Positions 44,859-54,898 are shown, numbered from the stretch's first letter. The stretch: DNA of 64,000 nucleotides from an uncultured Lachnospiraceae bacterium (GCA_947652925.1 CANTEW010000005.1:27462-91461), one strand, 5' to 3'. A program made the numbers and translations. The notes: generated from the sequence alone by a model not told the origin.

Positions 44859-45968
44859 CTACATATAACCATTGCGGCTGATCTTATAGAGAGCCTGCAT
44901 AAAGACAGGATCCGCCCCTGTAAACGCTGTGATCACATGTCTGTCCTTATTTTTCTCAAACCACTCTCCTGCCATCTGGCAGATCTGCTCTTCACTGGCG
45001 CCTTCGGGGATGATCGATCCCTGCTGTCCGAAGAAGATCGGCTGGTCTATATATTTATCCGCCAACATGTCTATGTCATTGATCGGCTGGGGACACCACA
45101 GATCTACTCCCGCGGCGATATACGCCGGCACGAGGGCCTCATTTTTCCCACAGCTGTGCAGTTCAAAATACATGCCCCTCTCATGGACAGCGTCCGTAAC
45201 ACGCCTCAGATAGGGTACCAGCATCTCCATCGCTGTATCCAATGAAAAGAAAGCAGAATTTTGATGGCCCCAGTCGTCATGGATCAGCACACAGTCAATA
45301 GCACAGCGTTTTTTCATCCGGTCGATATACTCGATCAGAAGATCCGCATACTGATCAAAAAAGCGTTTCACCCCCTCTTTCTGATCCTCATCGATCAGAG
45401 CGATCGCCGCACCTTCCACATCCATCAGGGACATGAGCCTCTCCCAGAAGCCACTCAAGATCCCCAACTGGTTCAGCTGTGGAGTATCCAGATATTCCCG
45501 GTTCTTCTCCGCCACACTGTCCCAGTCAAGATCATCCAGATCTGGCATTGTGATCGACTTTTCCCACACATCCATATCTTCCACTTTGGGACTCCCCGGT
45601 TTTACCGTTGCCCCGCCTGCCACCGGGACATACACCCATTCCAGATCGAACCAGCTGCTCTTCATAGTCATGCTATCATAGTGATAGGGCGCCTCTCCAT
45701 CGCAGATGATATGGGTGGCCACATTATCCGGATGGATCCTGGGGCGGAACACATTGATATCACAGAACGCCCATCCCCCTGATGGGACCCAATAAGGCTT
45801 TTCCCCTGAGAACAGCAGGCGGAAATTCTCCTTTTCCGTGATCGGACGGTCAAAGATCGGTTCTTCACTGGGAAACGGATATCCCATATCCTTAAACATC
45901 TCAGAAGCACCTGCACGGTGCATTTTCACTACTTCCAATTCTTTTTCCTGGAACTTTTCTCTTGCCAT
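44859..45968 (-). CDS. URO-D superfamily protein, possible corrinoid methyltransferase
   Basis: 369 residues of the uroporphyrinogen-decarboxylase fold shared with MtaA/CmuA-type methyltransferases. The His-x-Cys metal motif is seen in YFELHSCGKNEA, and the DWGHQNS block precedes it. Such enzymes move methyl groups to or from corrinoid proteins (for example in O-demethylation). No partner corrinoid protein is adjacent. Start at ATG 45968, with GAAAGGAGAAAGGAT upstream; a longer frame to 46253 crosses the promoter. It is divergent from the PucR-type regulator, which probably controls it. Confidence 0.72.
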   Translation of the reverse strand: MAREKFQEKELEVVKMHRAGASEMFKDMGYPFPSEEPIFDRPITEKENFRLLFSGEKPYWVPSGGWAFCDINVFRPRIHPDNVATHIICDGEAPYHYDSMTMKSSWFDLEWVYVPVAGGATVKPGSPKVEDMDVWEKSITMPDLDDLDWDSVAEKNREYLDTPQLNQLGILSGFWERLMSLMDVEGAAIALIDEDQKEGVKRFFDQYADLLIEYIDRMKKRCAIDCVLIHDDWGHQNSAFFSLDTAMEMLVPYLRRVTDAVHERGMYFELHSCGKNEALVPAYIAAGVDLWCPQPINDIDMLADKYIDQPIFFGQQGSIIPEGASEEQICQMAGEWFEKNKDRHVITAFTGADPVFMQALYKISRNGYM

Positions 45969-46022
45969 CGATCCTTTCTCCTTTCGGCACATTGTCCATA
46001 TAGTTTTTTCATCGCTGCCGTC

Positions 46023-46061
46023 ATTATAAAGGAGTATGAAAAGATCTGCCATTCTCCAAAT
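46023..46061 (-). promoter_or_regulatory. Promoter region of URO-D-like gene with ATTCTCCAAAT box
   Basis: TATAAT on the minus strand (46023-46028) has only a weak -35 (TGGCAG-like). The 11-mer ATTCTCCAAAT (46051-46061) abuts it and recurs near another promoter (47686-47696), consistent with an activator site. Confidence 0.45.
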
Positions 46062-46062
46062 G

Positions 46063-46091
46063 TTGATTTTTGCCGGTAAATTTACTATAAT
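46063..46091 (+). promoter_or_regulatory. Promoter of PucR-type regulator
   Basis: TTGATT (46063-46068), 17-base spacer, TATAAT (46086-46091); the ATTCTCCAAAT box ends one base upstream of the -35. Confidence 0.75.
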
Positions 46092-46124
46092 CTGTAGCAA
46101 AGCCTGTATGAAAGGAGACCTCTC

Positions 46125-47648
46125 ATGGACCTGACCTACGCTCTTCTGGACCATCAGCTCCGGCAAAAATATCCCACAGAACATATAGGGGTCTGGAACT
46201 CTCAGAAAAAGATCTCCCGGATCATGCTGTGGGACGGCCGCTGTCACGGACAAGACACTCTGTATCTATATGACGTGGCAAACCACGGCGGCAGACTGCC
46301 CTCTGTCCCCCGATCTGATATACTCTTTCTGATCCCAGAACAGGACTGGCCTCTCTATGAGCAGGAAAAAGGCTGGTCCCTGCTGTACACAGACTCTATC
46401 CAGGCTGTCAATGACACTCTACAGGCCTGCACAGATTTCCAGACCTGGACCAGCCAGATCCTCATCCTCTCAAAAGTGGAACACAACTACTCCAAGATGA
46501 TGGAACTAAGCTGCAGCTACCTGAAGATGAGCTTTATGATCATCGACAGCGACTATAAGATCGCGGCCTGCCACAGCTACGACGCTGTACCTTTCTGGCG
46601 TGATGGGATAGCATCCGGGAAAATGGATACACAGGAGATCCAGACCCTCTATCTGGACTGCCCTGACTTTGACAAAACATTTTCAAAAAACGGTCTGACA
46701 TATTATCCCTATACTACGCTGGACGGCCATAAGATCTACTATTACAATATCGACTACCCGGGAGGATACCTGGCCAGACTGATCATCGCCGTCCCTTCAG
46801 GCCAGGATACACAAGAGACCTTCATACTCCTAGAATATCTCAGCGAACATCTATCCACATGCTACCGCCATTGTTATGAACATCGATCAAAAAGATCCAG
46901 CAGCGAAAGGATATACAGTTATCTGCGGAAACTCCTGCAAGGCAGCCAGGTCGACCGGCCAGATGCCATACAGACTTTCCAATCCATCGGCTGGCTGCCC
47001 GCCCACACTTACCAGGTCCTCAGACTCATATCGGAAGGCCATATAAATTCTACCCAGACACTGGGATATTTCTGTTTCCAGATAGAGGAGCAGTTCCCTG
47101 CTATCCGCGCCATCGAGATGGATAGCGGCATATTCTGTGTATATGACTTGAGCATGGATAAAAACCTTGACCGTTTCCAGGAAGACCTCCCCATCTTCCT
47201 GCGTGATGACCTGTTCAAAGCCGGTATGAGCGATCGGTTCTCTGATATTTTCAATTGTTATCTCTATGGCCGGCAGGCAGCGGATGCCCTACGGATCGGC
47301 AGCCAGACAGATCCTGACCTCTGGAGATACGATTTTTCAGCTTATTCCATGAGCTATATCTTCCAAAAGAGTACCGAAGACTACCCGGCACAGGAATTAT
47401 ACCATCCAGCCATACGCATATTAGAAAAATATGATGCCAGCCATCCCGGGACAGAACTTCTGGCCACCCTCCGTCAATATTTCTTATGTGGCCAGAATGC
47501 TTCCAAAGCTGCTGATGCCATGCATATACACCGTACTACATTCCTGTACAGGATGAAGAAGATCCAGCAGCTCACCCCTCTGAGACCAGATGACCCGGAA
47601 GATATCCTGCATCTGATGTTCTCCTTTGCGCTCTTATCTCATCAATGA
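46125..47648 (+). CDS. PucR-family transcriptional regulator
   Basis: 507 residues. The C-terminal PucR helix-turn-helix is clear (LLATLRQYFLCGQNASKAADAMHIHRTTFLYRMKKI, quoted in parts in the family as the DNA-binding end). A central GGDEF-like/CdaR region (~330-400) and a long N-terminal sensor part of unknown type precede it. ATG with AAAGGAG. It is divergent from the URO-D-like gene and lies 90 bases before a chemotaxis receptor. It probably senses a methylated or aromatic substrate; that is inferred from context. Confidence 0.8.
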   Translation: MDLTYALLDHQLRQKYPTEHIGVWNSQKKISRIMLWDGRCHGQDTLYLYDVANHGGRLPSVPRSDILFLIPEQDWPLYEQEKGWSLLYTDSIQAVNDTLQACTDFQTWTSQILILSKVEHNYSKMMELSCSYLKMSFMIIDSDYKIAACHSYDAVPFWRDGIASGKMDTQEIQTLYLDCPDFDKTFSKNGLTYYPYTTLDGHKIYYYNIDYPGGYLARLIIAVPSGQDTQETFILLEYLSEHLSTCYRHCYEHRSKRSSSERIYSYLRKLLQGSQVDRPDAIQTFQSIGWLPAHTYQVLRLISEGHINSTQTLGYFCFQIEEQFPAIRAIEMDSGIFCVYDLSMDKNLDRFQEDLPIFLRDDLFKAGMSDRFSDIFNCYLYGRQAADALRIGSQTDPDLWRYDFSAYSMSYIFQKSTEDYPAQELYHPAIRILEKYDASHPGTELLATLRQYFLCGQNASKAADAMHIHRTTFLYRMKKIQQLTPLRPDDPEDILHLMFSFALLSHQ

Positions 47649-47679
47649 TAGATATTTACAAAAAATCTCACAAATAGTG

Positions 47680-47708
47680 TTGAATATTCTCCAAATTTTT
47701 TGTAAACT
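47680..47708 (+). promoter_or_regulatory. Putative promoter of chemotaxis receptor gene
   Basis: TTGAAT (47680-47685), 17-base spacer, TAAACT (47703-47708). The spacer contains ATTCTCCAAAT (47686-47696), also seen at 46051-46061. Confidence 0.5.
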
Positions 47709-47737
47709 TAAAGAAAGTACATAAAGGGGAAGATAGA

Positions 47738-49417
47738 ATGAAAAAAGCGATAAACCAATCCAAACTGATCATCATCTTAAATGGGATCTCTATCCTGGCA
47801 TTATTGCTGACGGCTCTGCTCCTACTCATTTACAGCAGCACCACCGACCGTCTCAATGAAGCCAATGAAGAACGGTTCGACCTGACCTACAATGCAAACC
47901 GTTTCATGAACGGCTCCGCTTCTCTCACAAACGAAGTGCGCGCCTATGCGTCTACAGGCGACCAGGAACATTATGACGACTACTGGAAGGAAGTCAACGA
48001 TCTTAAAAACCGTGATAAAGGCGTCGCGGCCATGCAGGAGATCGGGATCACTGCCCAGGAACAGGGTATGATCGATGATATGTCCGCGCTCTCCAATGAA
48101 CTGGTCCCGTTGGAAGAACAAGCTATGGAAAACGTCCAGGCAGGGGATATGGAAAAAGCACTGGACTACGTCTACGGAACAGAATACAGCGAGTCGATCG
48201 CACAGATCGATTCACTGAAAGAAGAATTCCTGGAGACCCTGGACGAAAGGACCTATACACAGGTACACAGATTGAATGTCCGGGTACGGATCATCAAAGT
48301 GATCATATTTATCGCAGTGATCCTGGTCGCAGCCTTGCAGCTATTTGTCACGACGATCACCAGGAGACAGATCTTAACCCCTGTACTCTCTGTCCGCGAT
48401 CAGATGGGGGAGATCTCCCAGGGGAATCTCTCCGCCGAATTTGCCCTGGAAGCAGACAGCTCAGAGATCGGGATGCTGGTGGGATCTATCCATGAGACAA
48501 AACGGGAACTAAAAAAATATATCGACGACATTGATGAAAAACTGGCGCGGATGGCAGACGGGGATATGGACCTCTCCATCGGCAACGATTACCGGGGCGA
48601 ATTCCTGCCCATCCAGAATGCCATGCGCCAGATCCTGGATGCATTGAACGGGGCGCTCTCCCATATCAATATAACGGCAGGACAGGTCTCTGAGGAATCC
48701 GGACACGTGGCCGAAGACGCCCAGGTACTCTCCAAAGGTGCTGTAGAGCAGGCGGCAGCAGTCGAACAGCTGTTGTCCAGTATCCACTCTTTATCCGAAC
48801 AGGTGAACAATACATCCCGGGACGCAGAGGAAGCCCGCAAATGTTCCATCGATGCCGCCAAACAGCTGACCGTCTGTGATCAGAAAATGGAGGATCTTAC
48901 ATCCGCCATGGAGGATATCTCCAGATCTTCCCAACAGATAAGCGGGATCATCAAGACGATCGAGGATATCTCTTTCCAGACGAACATCCTGGCTCTCAAT
49001 GCGGCTGTCGAGGCAGCCCGCGCCGGTTCAGCAGGAAAAGGATTCGCAGTTGTGGCAGACGAGGTGCAGAGCCTGGCCAATAAGAGTGCAGAAGCCGCTC
49101 AGAATATCTCCAAACTGATCAAAGAATCTATGGATCTGGTGGAACAGGGGACTTCCCTGTCGGCAGATACAACAGGATCACTTTCCGTAAGCGTCACCGA
49201 GGCGAAGAGATCGACAGAGCTTGTGGGTCAGATCGCAAGATCCGCCACACAGCAGGCCGAGGCTCTGTCACAATTGGCAGAGGGGATGGACCAGATATCC
49301 GGAGTGGTACAGACCAACGCCGCCACTGCGGAAAGATCCGCGGCCTCAGCCCAAGAACTGCTCAACCAGGCAGAAAAGCTGAAAGTCTCCATCCAGAGAT
49401 TCCGCCTGCGTGGATAA
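47738..49417 (+). CDS. Methyl-accepting chemotaxis-type protein
   Basis: 559 residues. Two membrane helices (about 9-31 and 189-210) flank an external, four-helix-bundle-like sensor domain. A HAMP domain follows (~211-265), then the signalling coiled coil with the conserved tip [20 protein letters not shown] and [10 protein letters not shown]. No other chemotaxis gene is in the window. ATG with AAGGGGAAG. Ligand unknown; the promoter box shared with the URO-D/PucR pair suggests it senses the same compound. Confidence 0.9.
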   Translation: MKKAINQSKLIIILNGISILALLLTALLLLIYSSTTDRLNEANEERFDLTYNANRFMNGSASLTNEVRAYASTGDQEHYDDYWKEVNDLKNRDKGVAAMQEIGITAQEQGMIDDMSALSNELVPLEEQAMENVQAGDMEKALDYVYGTEYSESIAQIDSLKEEFLETLDERTYTQVHRLNVRVRIIKVIIFIAVILVAALQLFVTTITRRQILTPVLSVRDQMGEISQGNLSAEFALEADSSEIGMLVGSIHETKRELKKYIDDIDEKLARMADGDMDLSIGNDYRGEFLPIQNAMRQILDALNGALSHINITAGQVSEESGHVAEDAQVLSKGAVEQAAAVEQLLSSIHSLSEQVNNTSRDAEEARKCSIDAAKQLTVCDQKMEDLTSAMEDISRSSQQISGIIKTIEDISFQTNILALNAAVEAARAGSAGKGFAVVADEVQSLANKSAEAAQNISKLIKESMDLVEQGTSLSADTTGSLSVSVTEAKRSTELVGQIARSATQQAEALSQLAEGMDQISGVVQTNAATAERSAASAQELLNQAEKLKVSIQRFRLRG

Positions 49418-49443
49418 ACTCCTATACATAGACCAAAGAAAAA

Positions 49444-49476
49444 GATGCGGCAAAGTCATCACGACTTTACCGCATC
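49444..49476. terminator. Bidirectional terminator between MCP and MATE genes
   Basis: GATGCGG-C-AAAGTC, loop ATCAC, GACTTT-A-CCGCATC. A T-run follows on the plus strand and an A-run precedes it, which gives a T-run for the minus strand. Confidence 0.85.
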
Positions 49477-49512
49477 CTTTTTCTGATCTTCCATCTATCC
49501 TCTGTGCAGCAT

Positions 49513-50865
49513 TCAGGCACGCTCCAGACCACGCTCCCTTATGAGGAACATGACGGAAAAAGCAACCCCCGTGGCCACCCAGGAGGCGATATAGAGCCAT
49601 ACGATGCATTCCATACTCCTATGTCCGGGCAAGATGGTCAGGATGCCTGCGACCCGGAGCAGGCAGGTGCAGAACAGCGTGATGAACATAGGTTTTACCG
49701 TATCGCCCATACTGCAGCAGGCTCCGGAAAAGGCTTCCGCCAGAGCATAGAATACAAAGAACGGGGCCATCATCCTCATATAATGGACCGAGAGCGGTAC
49801 CACATCCTTCGCATCCTCCGCCGCGATAAACCAATGCCCCATGATCCTCGTTCCAAAGAACAGGACAGCGCTGATAATGGCTACACAGGCGGCCGACATC
49901 CCCGCTCCTGCCAGTGCGCCTTGTTTCACACGCCCCACTTTTTTCGCTCCCACATTCTGCGCCGTATAGGTGGTCAGCGCGGGGCTCATGGCATCCGCGA
50001 TCAGCCAGATCAGCATATCCAGCTTATCACAGATCCCCCAGGCCGCGATCTGGTCTGTACCCATACTGTTCACACTGGCCTGGACAATAGAATTGGCAAT
50101 GGGAAAGAGGACCGACTGGAGCGCCAGGGGAAATCCCGTCTTGATCATGGACATCATATGTTCTTTACAAAAATGCATATGCCAGATCTTCTTCTGTCCT
50201 CCCTCGCGTTCGATCCCAGCCAGCAGCCACATCGTATACACGGCACTGACGATCTGGGCGAAAACAGTCGCGGCGGCCGCCCCGCCGACGCCCATGCGGA
50301 ACACACCCACCAACAGCAAGTCGCCCGCTATATTAAGGGCCGAACAGAGGATCAGCACATATAAAGGCCGCATGGAGTCCCCCAGCGCCCGTAAGATACC
50401 GGACGCCATATTATACAGGACCATCGCCCATATCCCTCCAAAATAGACCCGGGTGTAGATGGCCGTCTGTGCGTATATCTCTTCCGGCACAGCCATGATA
50501 TCCAGAAGAAAAGGTGTCAGGAACACGCCGGCGACAGAACATACGATACCCAGGCCGACCGCCACTGTATAGGCCGTCCGTATGGAACAATGCAGGCTCT
50601 CCCTGTCTTTTGCGCCATAGTACCTGGATATCAGGATCGTCGCCCCCGCCGCCAGGCCGCTCATAAAATTCAGTGGAAATTTAAAGACCGTGTGTACACT
50701 GTCGATCGCGGCAAGGCCGCTCTTTCCATTGAAACGCCCCACGATGACCGCGTCTGCCGTTACATACAGCTGCTGTATCAGACTTCCCAAAATGATCGGC
50801 AGAACGAACAGGAGCAATACCAGAAAAACATTTCCTTTTGTAAGGTCCAGCGTTTTTTTCTCCAT
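49513..50865 (-). CDS. MATE-family efflux transporter
   Basis: A 450-residue membrane protein with about 12 helices. The N-terminal KGNVFLVLLLFVLPIILGSLIQQLY and the mid VGRFNGKSGLAA (MATE N-lobe) are typical. MATE proteins export cationic drugs or metabolites using Na+ or H+. It follows the P1B ATPase gene by only 29 bases on the same strand and ends at the bidirectional terminator, so it may be the last gene of the B12-riboswitch operon. Substrate unknown. Confidence 0.87.
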   Translation of the reverse strand: MEKKTLDLTKGNVFLVLLLFVLPIILGSLIQQLYVTADAVIVGRFNGKSGLAAIDSVHTVFKFPLNFMSGLAAGATILISRYYGAKDRESLHCSIRTAYTVAVGLGIVCSVAGVFLTPFLLDIMAVPEEIYAQTAIYTRVYFGGIWAMVLYNMASGILRALGDSMRPLYVLILCSALNIAGDLLLVGVFRMGVGGAAAATVFAQIVSAVYTMWLLAGIEREGGQKKIWHMHFCKEHMMSMIKTGFPLALQSVLFPIANSIVQASVNSMGTDQIAAWGICDKLDMLIWLIADAMSPALTTYTAQNVGAKKVGRVKQGALAGAGMSAACVAIISAVLFFGTRIMGHWFIAAEDAKDVVPLSVHYMRMMAPFFVFYALAEAFSGACCSMGDTVKPMFITLFCTCLLRVAGILTILPGHRSMECIVWLYIASWVATGVAFSVMFLIRERGLERA

Positions 50866-50894
50866 AGTTTCTTAAAAGACCTCCCACTTCCGGA

Positions 50895-53690
50895 CTATTT
50901 TCTATATAAGATGCGGATCGAATTCAGGAGACACAGCACCGATACGCCTGTATCCGCAAATACCGCTACCCACATATTTGCGAACCCGAATAATCCGGCG
51001 ACCATGACGATCACTTTGACTGCCAGAGCAAAATATACATTCTGCCAGGAGATCCTGGACGTAGCCCGGGCGATATCGATCGCCTGGGGGATCGCATCCA
51101 TCTCGGAAGTCATGAACACCACGTCCGCCGCCTCGATCGCCGCGTCTGCGCCGCTGCCCATAGCCGCGCCCACATCCGCCCCGGCAAGGACCGGTGCATC
51201 ATTGATACCGTCGCCTACGAACATCACGCTCCCATGTTTGGCGCGTATCTTCTCCAGCTCCTTGAATTTCTCTTCCGGGAGCAATTTTGCATGGACCTCA
51301 TCGATCCCCGCTTCCTCCGCGACTGCCCTCGCACTGTCTTCCGCGTCGCCTGTCAGCATGGCCGTGACGATCCCGTACTTCTTCGTCTTGGCGATCGCCG
51401 TCACCGCATCCGGTTTGATCGTATCCGCGATCACGATATGTCCTGCAAAACGCCCGTTCAGCGCAACAAGGACTTCCGTGCCAAATTGTTCTTTCTTATA
51501 GCCGGACAGATCCACTTTGTTCGCCTCCATCAGCTTCCTGTTCCCACAGAGGGCAACGCCTTTGCTGATCTCAGCCCGGATGCCATGGCCCGCGATCTCC
51601 TCCACTTTGGAGGGGCGTTCGATCTCAAGGCCGGCGTTCTTGGCCGCCTCCACGATACTGTTCCCGATGGGATGGGTGGACGACAGCTCACAGCTGGCGC
51701 TGAGCGACAGCAAGTCTTGTGATGTCATGCTCTCATCGGCACAGACACTGTTCTGCACGACGAAGTTACCTTTTGTGATCGTCCCGGTCTTATCCATGAC
51801 CACGGCTTTGATGTTCTTCAGGGATTCAATGGCCACGCCGCCCTTAAACAGGATATTCTTCTTGGAAGCCGCCCCGATCCCTGAGAAAAATGCCAGCGGT
51901 ACAGAGAGGACCAGCGCACAGGGACAGCTGATGACCAGGAAAGTCAGCGCCGTCAGCACAGAAGCCGTTCCCGACGTCCCATAGACGACCCCCACCGTCC
52001 CCGCATAGTCCGCATCTACAAAGAAATGCCAGCCAGGGATGATAAAGGGCAGCGCCACAGCTACTATCACGGCAAACAGCACCACAAACGGTGTGTAGAC
52101 CCGTGCAAAACGGGTGATGGATTTGTCGATGGCGGGCTTGCTCGCCGCCGCATTCTCCACAGAATCCAGGATACGCGTGACCATGGACTCTTCCAGGATC
52201 TTCTCCACACGGATCTTGATCTGTCCGGAGGTATTGACACAGCCGGAATTGACCAGATCACCCACGCCCGCCTTGACCGGGACAGGCTCCCCCGTGATCG
52301 CAGACGTATCCAGACGGGTCTCCCCCTCGATCACAACGCCGTCCAGCGGCACACGGTCGCCGGGACGGACCAGGAGGATATCTCCCACCACGGCTTCCTC
52401 TGCATCCATGACGCGCACCTCATCTCCCACCACCAGATTGACCACCTCCGGCCGGAGATCCACCGCGTCCATGATCTGGGAACGGCTCTGCTCCGTAGCC
52501 CGGTCTTCAAAATATTCACCAATGCGGTAAAACAGCATGACGCCCACCGCTTCCGGGAATTCACGGATGGCAAAAGCCCCCAGCGTAGCGATACACATGA
52601 GGAAATTCTCATCAAAGATCTGCCCTTTTTTGATATTCCTCCCGGCCGTCATGAGGACTTTCCCCCCGAGGATCAGGTAAGAGACGATGAACAGGGGCAG
52701 CAGCCGTATGTCCGACTCTTCCAGCCCGCCTATGTGTAACATGCCAAAACCGATCAGGAATAAGACGGCTCCGATCCCGATCCCGATCAGAGGGTTCTGT
52801 TCTTTTTCTTTCTCTTTCTTCTCGCTCTTTTTGACCTCTTCTTTAGGGACGACCGTGATGCCATCTTCCATAGCGTCGATCGCTTTTTGGATCTCTGGGA
52901 TCAGTACATCCGGCCGTCCCGCCGAGAGACGCATCTGCTTATTGGCATAAGTGACAGAGACATCATCCACGCCCTCCATCGTCTTGATCTTATGCTCGAT
53001 CTTCGCCGCGCAATTGGGGCAATCCAGCCCTTCCAGGACATAGACCTTCGTCTTGGAGACCGTCGTCGCCGCTTTCCTGTTCCTTGGGACCAGGGTGATG
53101 CCGTCCTCGATAGAATCCACCGTGGCCTGCATCTTCTCCATCAGACCGGCATGATCCTGGGCGGATACACGCAGCTGCTTCGTTGCATATGCCACAGAAG
53201 CGTATTCCACTTCCGGCATCTGGCGGATCTTCGCTTCCACTTTCGCCGCACAATTGGCGCAGTCCAGTCCTTCCAGGATGTAGACACGTTTCTCCATCTT
53301 CTCATCCGGCATCACGCAGTTGCATCTCGCCAGGGATTCCCCACACACATCGCAGTATTCCACATGGGGATTACACACTTCACAATCGCAATCGTCCGGA
53401 TGCCCCTGTGTATGATGATGTTCTATGACAAAATGTGTGTGGGAACGGGTGGCCTCATCCCTTGGGCCATGATCGTGCCCGCAGCCGCATCCATCCCCAT
53501 GGTCATGGTCGTGCCCATGGTCATGTCCGCAGTCGTCCCCATGCTCGTGGTCGTGTCCATGGTCATGCTCATGGCTGTGTCCGTGGCCTTGTTCATGCTC
53601 ATGCTCATGTACGTGTCCATCATGTTTGTTCTCATGTCTTTGGCCGCGGCTATGTTGTTTGCGGCCACGGCTTTTTTTATGATCTTTCAT
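50895..53690 (-). CDS. P1B-type heavy-metal ATPase with His/Cys-rich N-terminus (ZntA/CadA-like)
   Basis: 931 residues, against ~700-800 for usual family members. Residues 1-100 are extremely His-rich (HGHDHGHDHDHGDG-type runs), 101-125 are Cys-rich (CDCEVC, CDVCGE, CNC), and two heavy-metal-associated domains follow with CANC (144-147) and CPNC (224-227). Then come membrane helices, the SCPCAL metal site (589-591 are C-P-C) and the phosphorylation motif DKTGTIT (633-639). SCPC with two HMA domains points to the Zn/Cd/Pb class; other metals are possible. ATG with AAGGAGG, 20 bases after the lipoprotein gene: likely same operon. Confidence 0.92.
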   Translation of the reverse strand: MKDHKKSRGRKQHSRGQRHENKHDGHVHEHEHEQGHGHSHEHDHGHDHEHGDDCGHDHGHDHDHGDGCGCGHDHGPRDEATRSHTHFVIEHHHTQGHPDDCDCEVCNPHVEYCDVCGESLARCNCVMPDEKMEKRVYILEGLDCANCAAKVEAKIRQMPEVEYASVAYATKQLRVSAQDHAGLMEKMQATVDSIEDGITLVPRNRKAATTVSKTKVYVLEGLDCPNCAAKIEHKIKTMEGVDDVSVTYANKQMRLSAGRPDVLIPEIQKAIDAMEDGITVVPKEEVKKSEKKEKEKEQNPLIGIGIGAVLFLIGFGMLHIGGLEESDIRLLPLFIVSYLILGGKVLMTAGRNIKKGQIFDENFLMCIATLGAFAIREFPEAVGVMLFYRIGEYFEDRATEQSRSQIMDAVDLRPEVVNLVVGDEVRVMDAEEAVVGDILLVRPGDRVPLDGVVIEGETRLDTSAITGEPVPVKAGVGDLVNSGCVNTSGQIKIRVEKILEESMVTRILDSVENAAASKPAIDKSITRFARVYTPFVVLFAVIVAVALPFIIPGWHFFVDADYAGTVGVVYGTSGTASVLTALTFLVISCPCALVLSVPLAFFSGIGAASKKNILFKGGVAIESLKNIKAVVMDKTGTITKGNFVVQNSVCADESMTSQDLLSLSASCELSSTHPIGNSIVEAAKNAGLEIERPSKVEEIAGHGIRAEISKGVALCGNRKLMEANKVDLSGYKKEQFGTEVLVALNGRFAGHIVIADTIKPDAVTAIAKTKKYGIVTAMLTGDAEDSARAVAEEAGIDEVHAKLLPEEKFKELEKIRAKHGSVMFVGDGINDAPVLAGADVGAAMGSGADAAIEAADVVFMTSEMDAIPQAIDIARATSRISWQNVYFALAVKVIVMVAGLFGFANMWVAVFADTGVSVLCLLNSIRILYRK

Positions 53691-53710
53691 GATCGATCTT
53701 CCTCCTTTGT

Positions 53711-54898
53711 CTATTGTCCTCTCCTGGCCTGTGCATCCTTGCGCGTATAGGCTTCTGTCAGAGCTTTCAGCTTCTCAAAGCTGGCTTTCTCATCATATCC
53801 TTTCATCACAGAACACAGATTTTCATAATTATAAGCATTCACATAAATACCTGTGGCTAATGCATATTGATCGTCGTATTCTTTTCTATCTTTTGATATC
53901 CAGTATCCCTGGGTCATCTTAAATGCCCTGCCGTCTTCACGGAACTCTTCCCCGTACCCGGTCACAGCATTATACATGGCGGCAAAAGAAGGCCCGATCA
54001 TAGAACTGGATTTACCTGCCACATAACACAGCGTCCCGTCCGCAAACAGATCTTTGTTCGTCATGCTGTAACAGTCGATCACACCCTGTCTCACCCCTTC
54101 TTTTCTGAACACATCCACCATGCTGTACATGGAGAACATGGAAAGGGCAAAGTCGTACTCCGTACTCTCCAATTCTTCCACTGCCTTCTCTCCTACTTCT
54201 TCTCTTGTGGTATACCCTGGGAAAACGGTCAGAGTGCTGTCACCCAATGTCAATCTCACCACTTCCTCCGTCGCTGCCAGCTCTTCCACGTCCTCTCCAA
54301 GATCGCCGAATTTTTTTTCAAAGACCTCCAAAGCCCCCACAGAGCGCATCCGATGCATCTCATTGCCTATGGCCGCGCCGCCGGTGAACAGGATATAGGA
54401 GTCCCCTTCCATCTCGTTGATAAAATAGTCCGCCAGATCCGCACCGGCCTGGTGTTCGATCTCAAGTCCGGGTCCTACCACTCCTACAAAATAAGGATCG
54501 TCCGCTACTGCCTCATATGCCTCCTCTGTGACCGTTCCGGAAGCCAGCATATAGTATATGCCTTTTGACGCACAGAGATCCACCTCCGCCGCCAGATCAT
54601 ACGTGATGAAGGACATGATCCCTTCGACCCCTTCCGCGCAGGCCTCCTCCAAAAAATCCATCTCATCTTCCGCACTGCGGATGGCATAAGAATAACAGAA
54701 CTCCACCTCCGGAAAGCATTTTTTGATATAACCTGTCAGATAATCACGGAACGCGATCACTTCATCATCCGTCACATCATAGACGGCTACTCCGATCTTA
54801 TGTACCGCTTCGTCATCTACATCTTTTTTCCTGCTGGAACAGCTCACCACACCGAACACGAGCAGGACCGCCAGCAGGATAAAAACGAACCTTTTCAC
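53711..54898 (-). CDS. Lipoprotein with type-I periplasmic-binding-protein fold
   Basis: 395 residues. A lipoprotein signal with lipobox VVSC near residue 20 places it on the outer membrane face. The rest (KIGVAVYDVTDDEV ... GIMSFITYDLAAEVDLC ... GGAAIGNEMHRM ... LSMFSMYSMVDVF) fits a sugar- or BMP-type binding protein. The start is GTG 54898, with GGAGG six bases upstream; the GTGA overlaps the stop of the upstream ATPase gene. A second binding protein in a Nik/Dpp-type operon is unusual. Ligand unknown. Confidence 0.8.
   Translation of the reverse strand: MKRFVFILLAVLLVFGVVSCSSRKKDVDDEAVHKIGVAVYDVTDDEVIAFRDYLTGYIKKCFPEVEFCYSYAIRSAEDEMDFLEEACAEGVEGIMSFITYDLAAEVDLCASKGIYYMLASGTVTEEAYEAVADDPYFVGVVGPGLEIEHQAGADLADYFINEMEGDSYILFTGGAAIGNEMHRMRSVGALEVFEKKFGDLGEDVEELAATEEVVRLTLGDSTLTVFPGYTTREEVGEKAVEELESTEYDFALSMFSMYSMVDVFRKEGVRQGVIDCYSMTNKDLFADGTLCYVAGKSSSMIGPSFAAMYNAVTGYGEEFREDGRAFKMTQGYWISKDRKEYDDQYALATGIYVNAYNYENLCSVMKGYDEKASFEKLKALTEAYTRKDAQARRGQ

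Noticed and set aside
45969-46253. N-terminal extension of the URO-D-like protein
   Set aside because: It crosses both divergent promoters and into the regulator gene; a strong ribosome site supports 45968.
53423-53692. Antisense frames over the His-rich part of the P1B ATPase
   Set aside because: They arise from the repetitive His codons on the coding strand and have no independent support.
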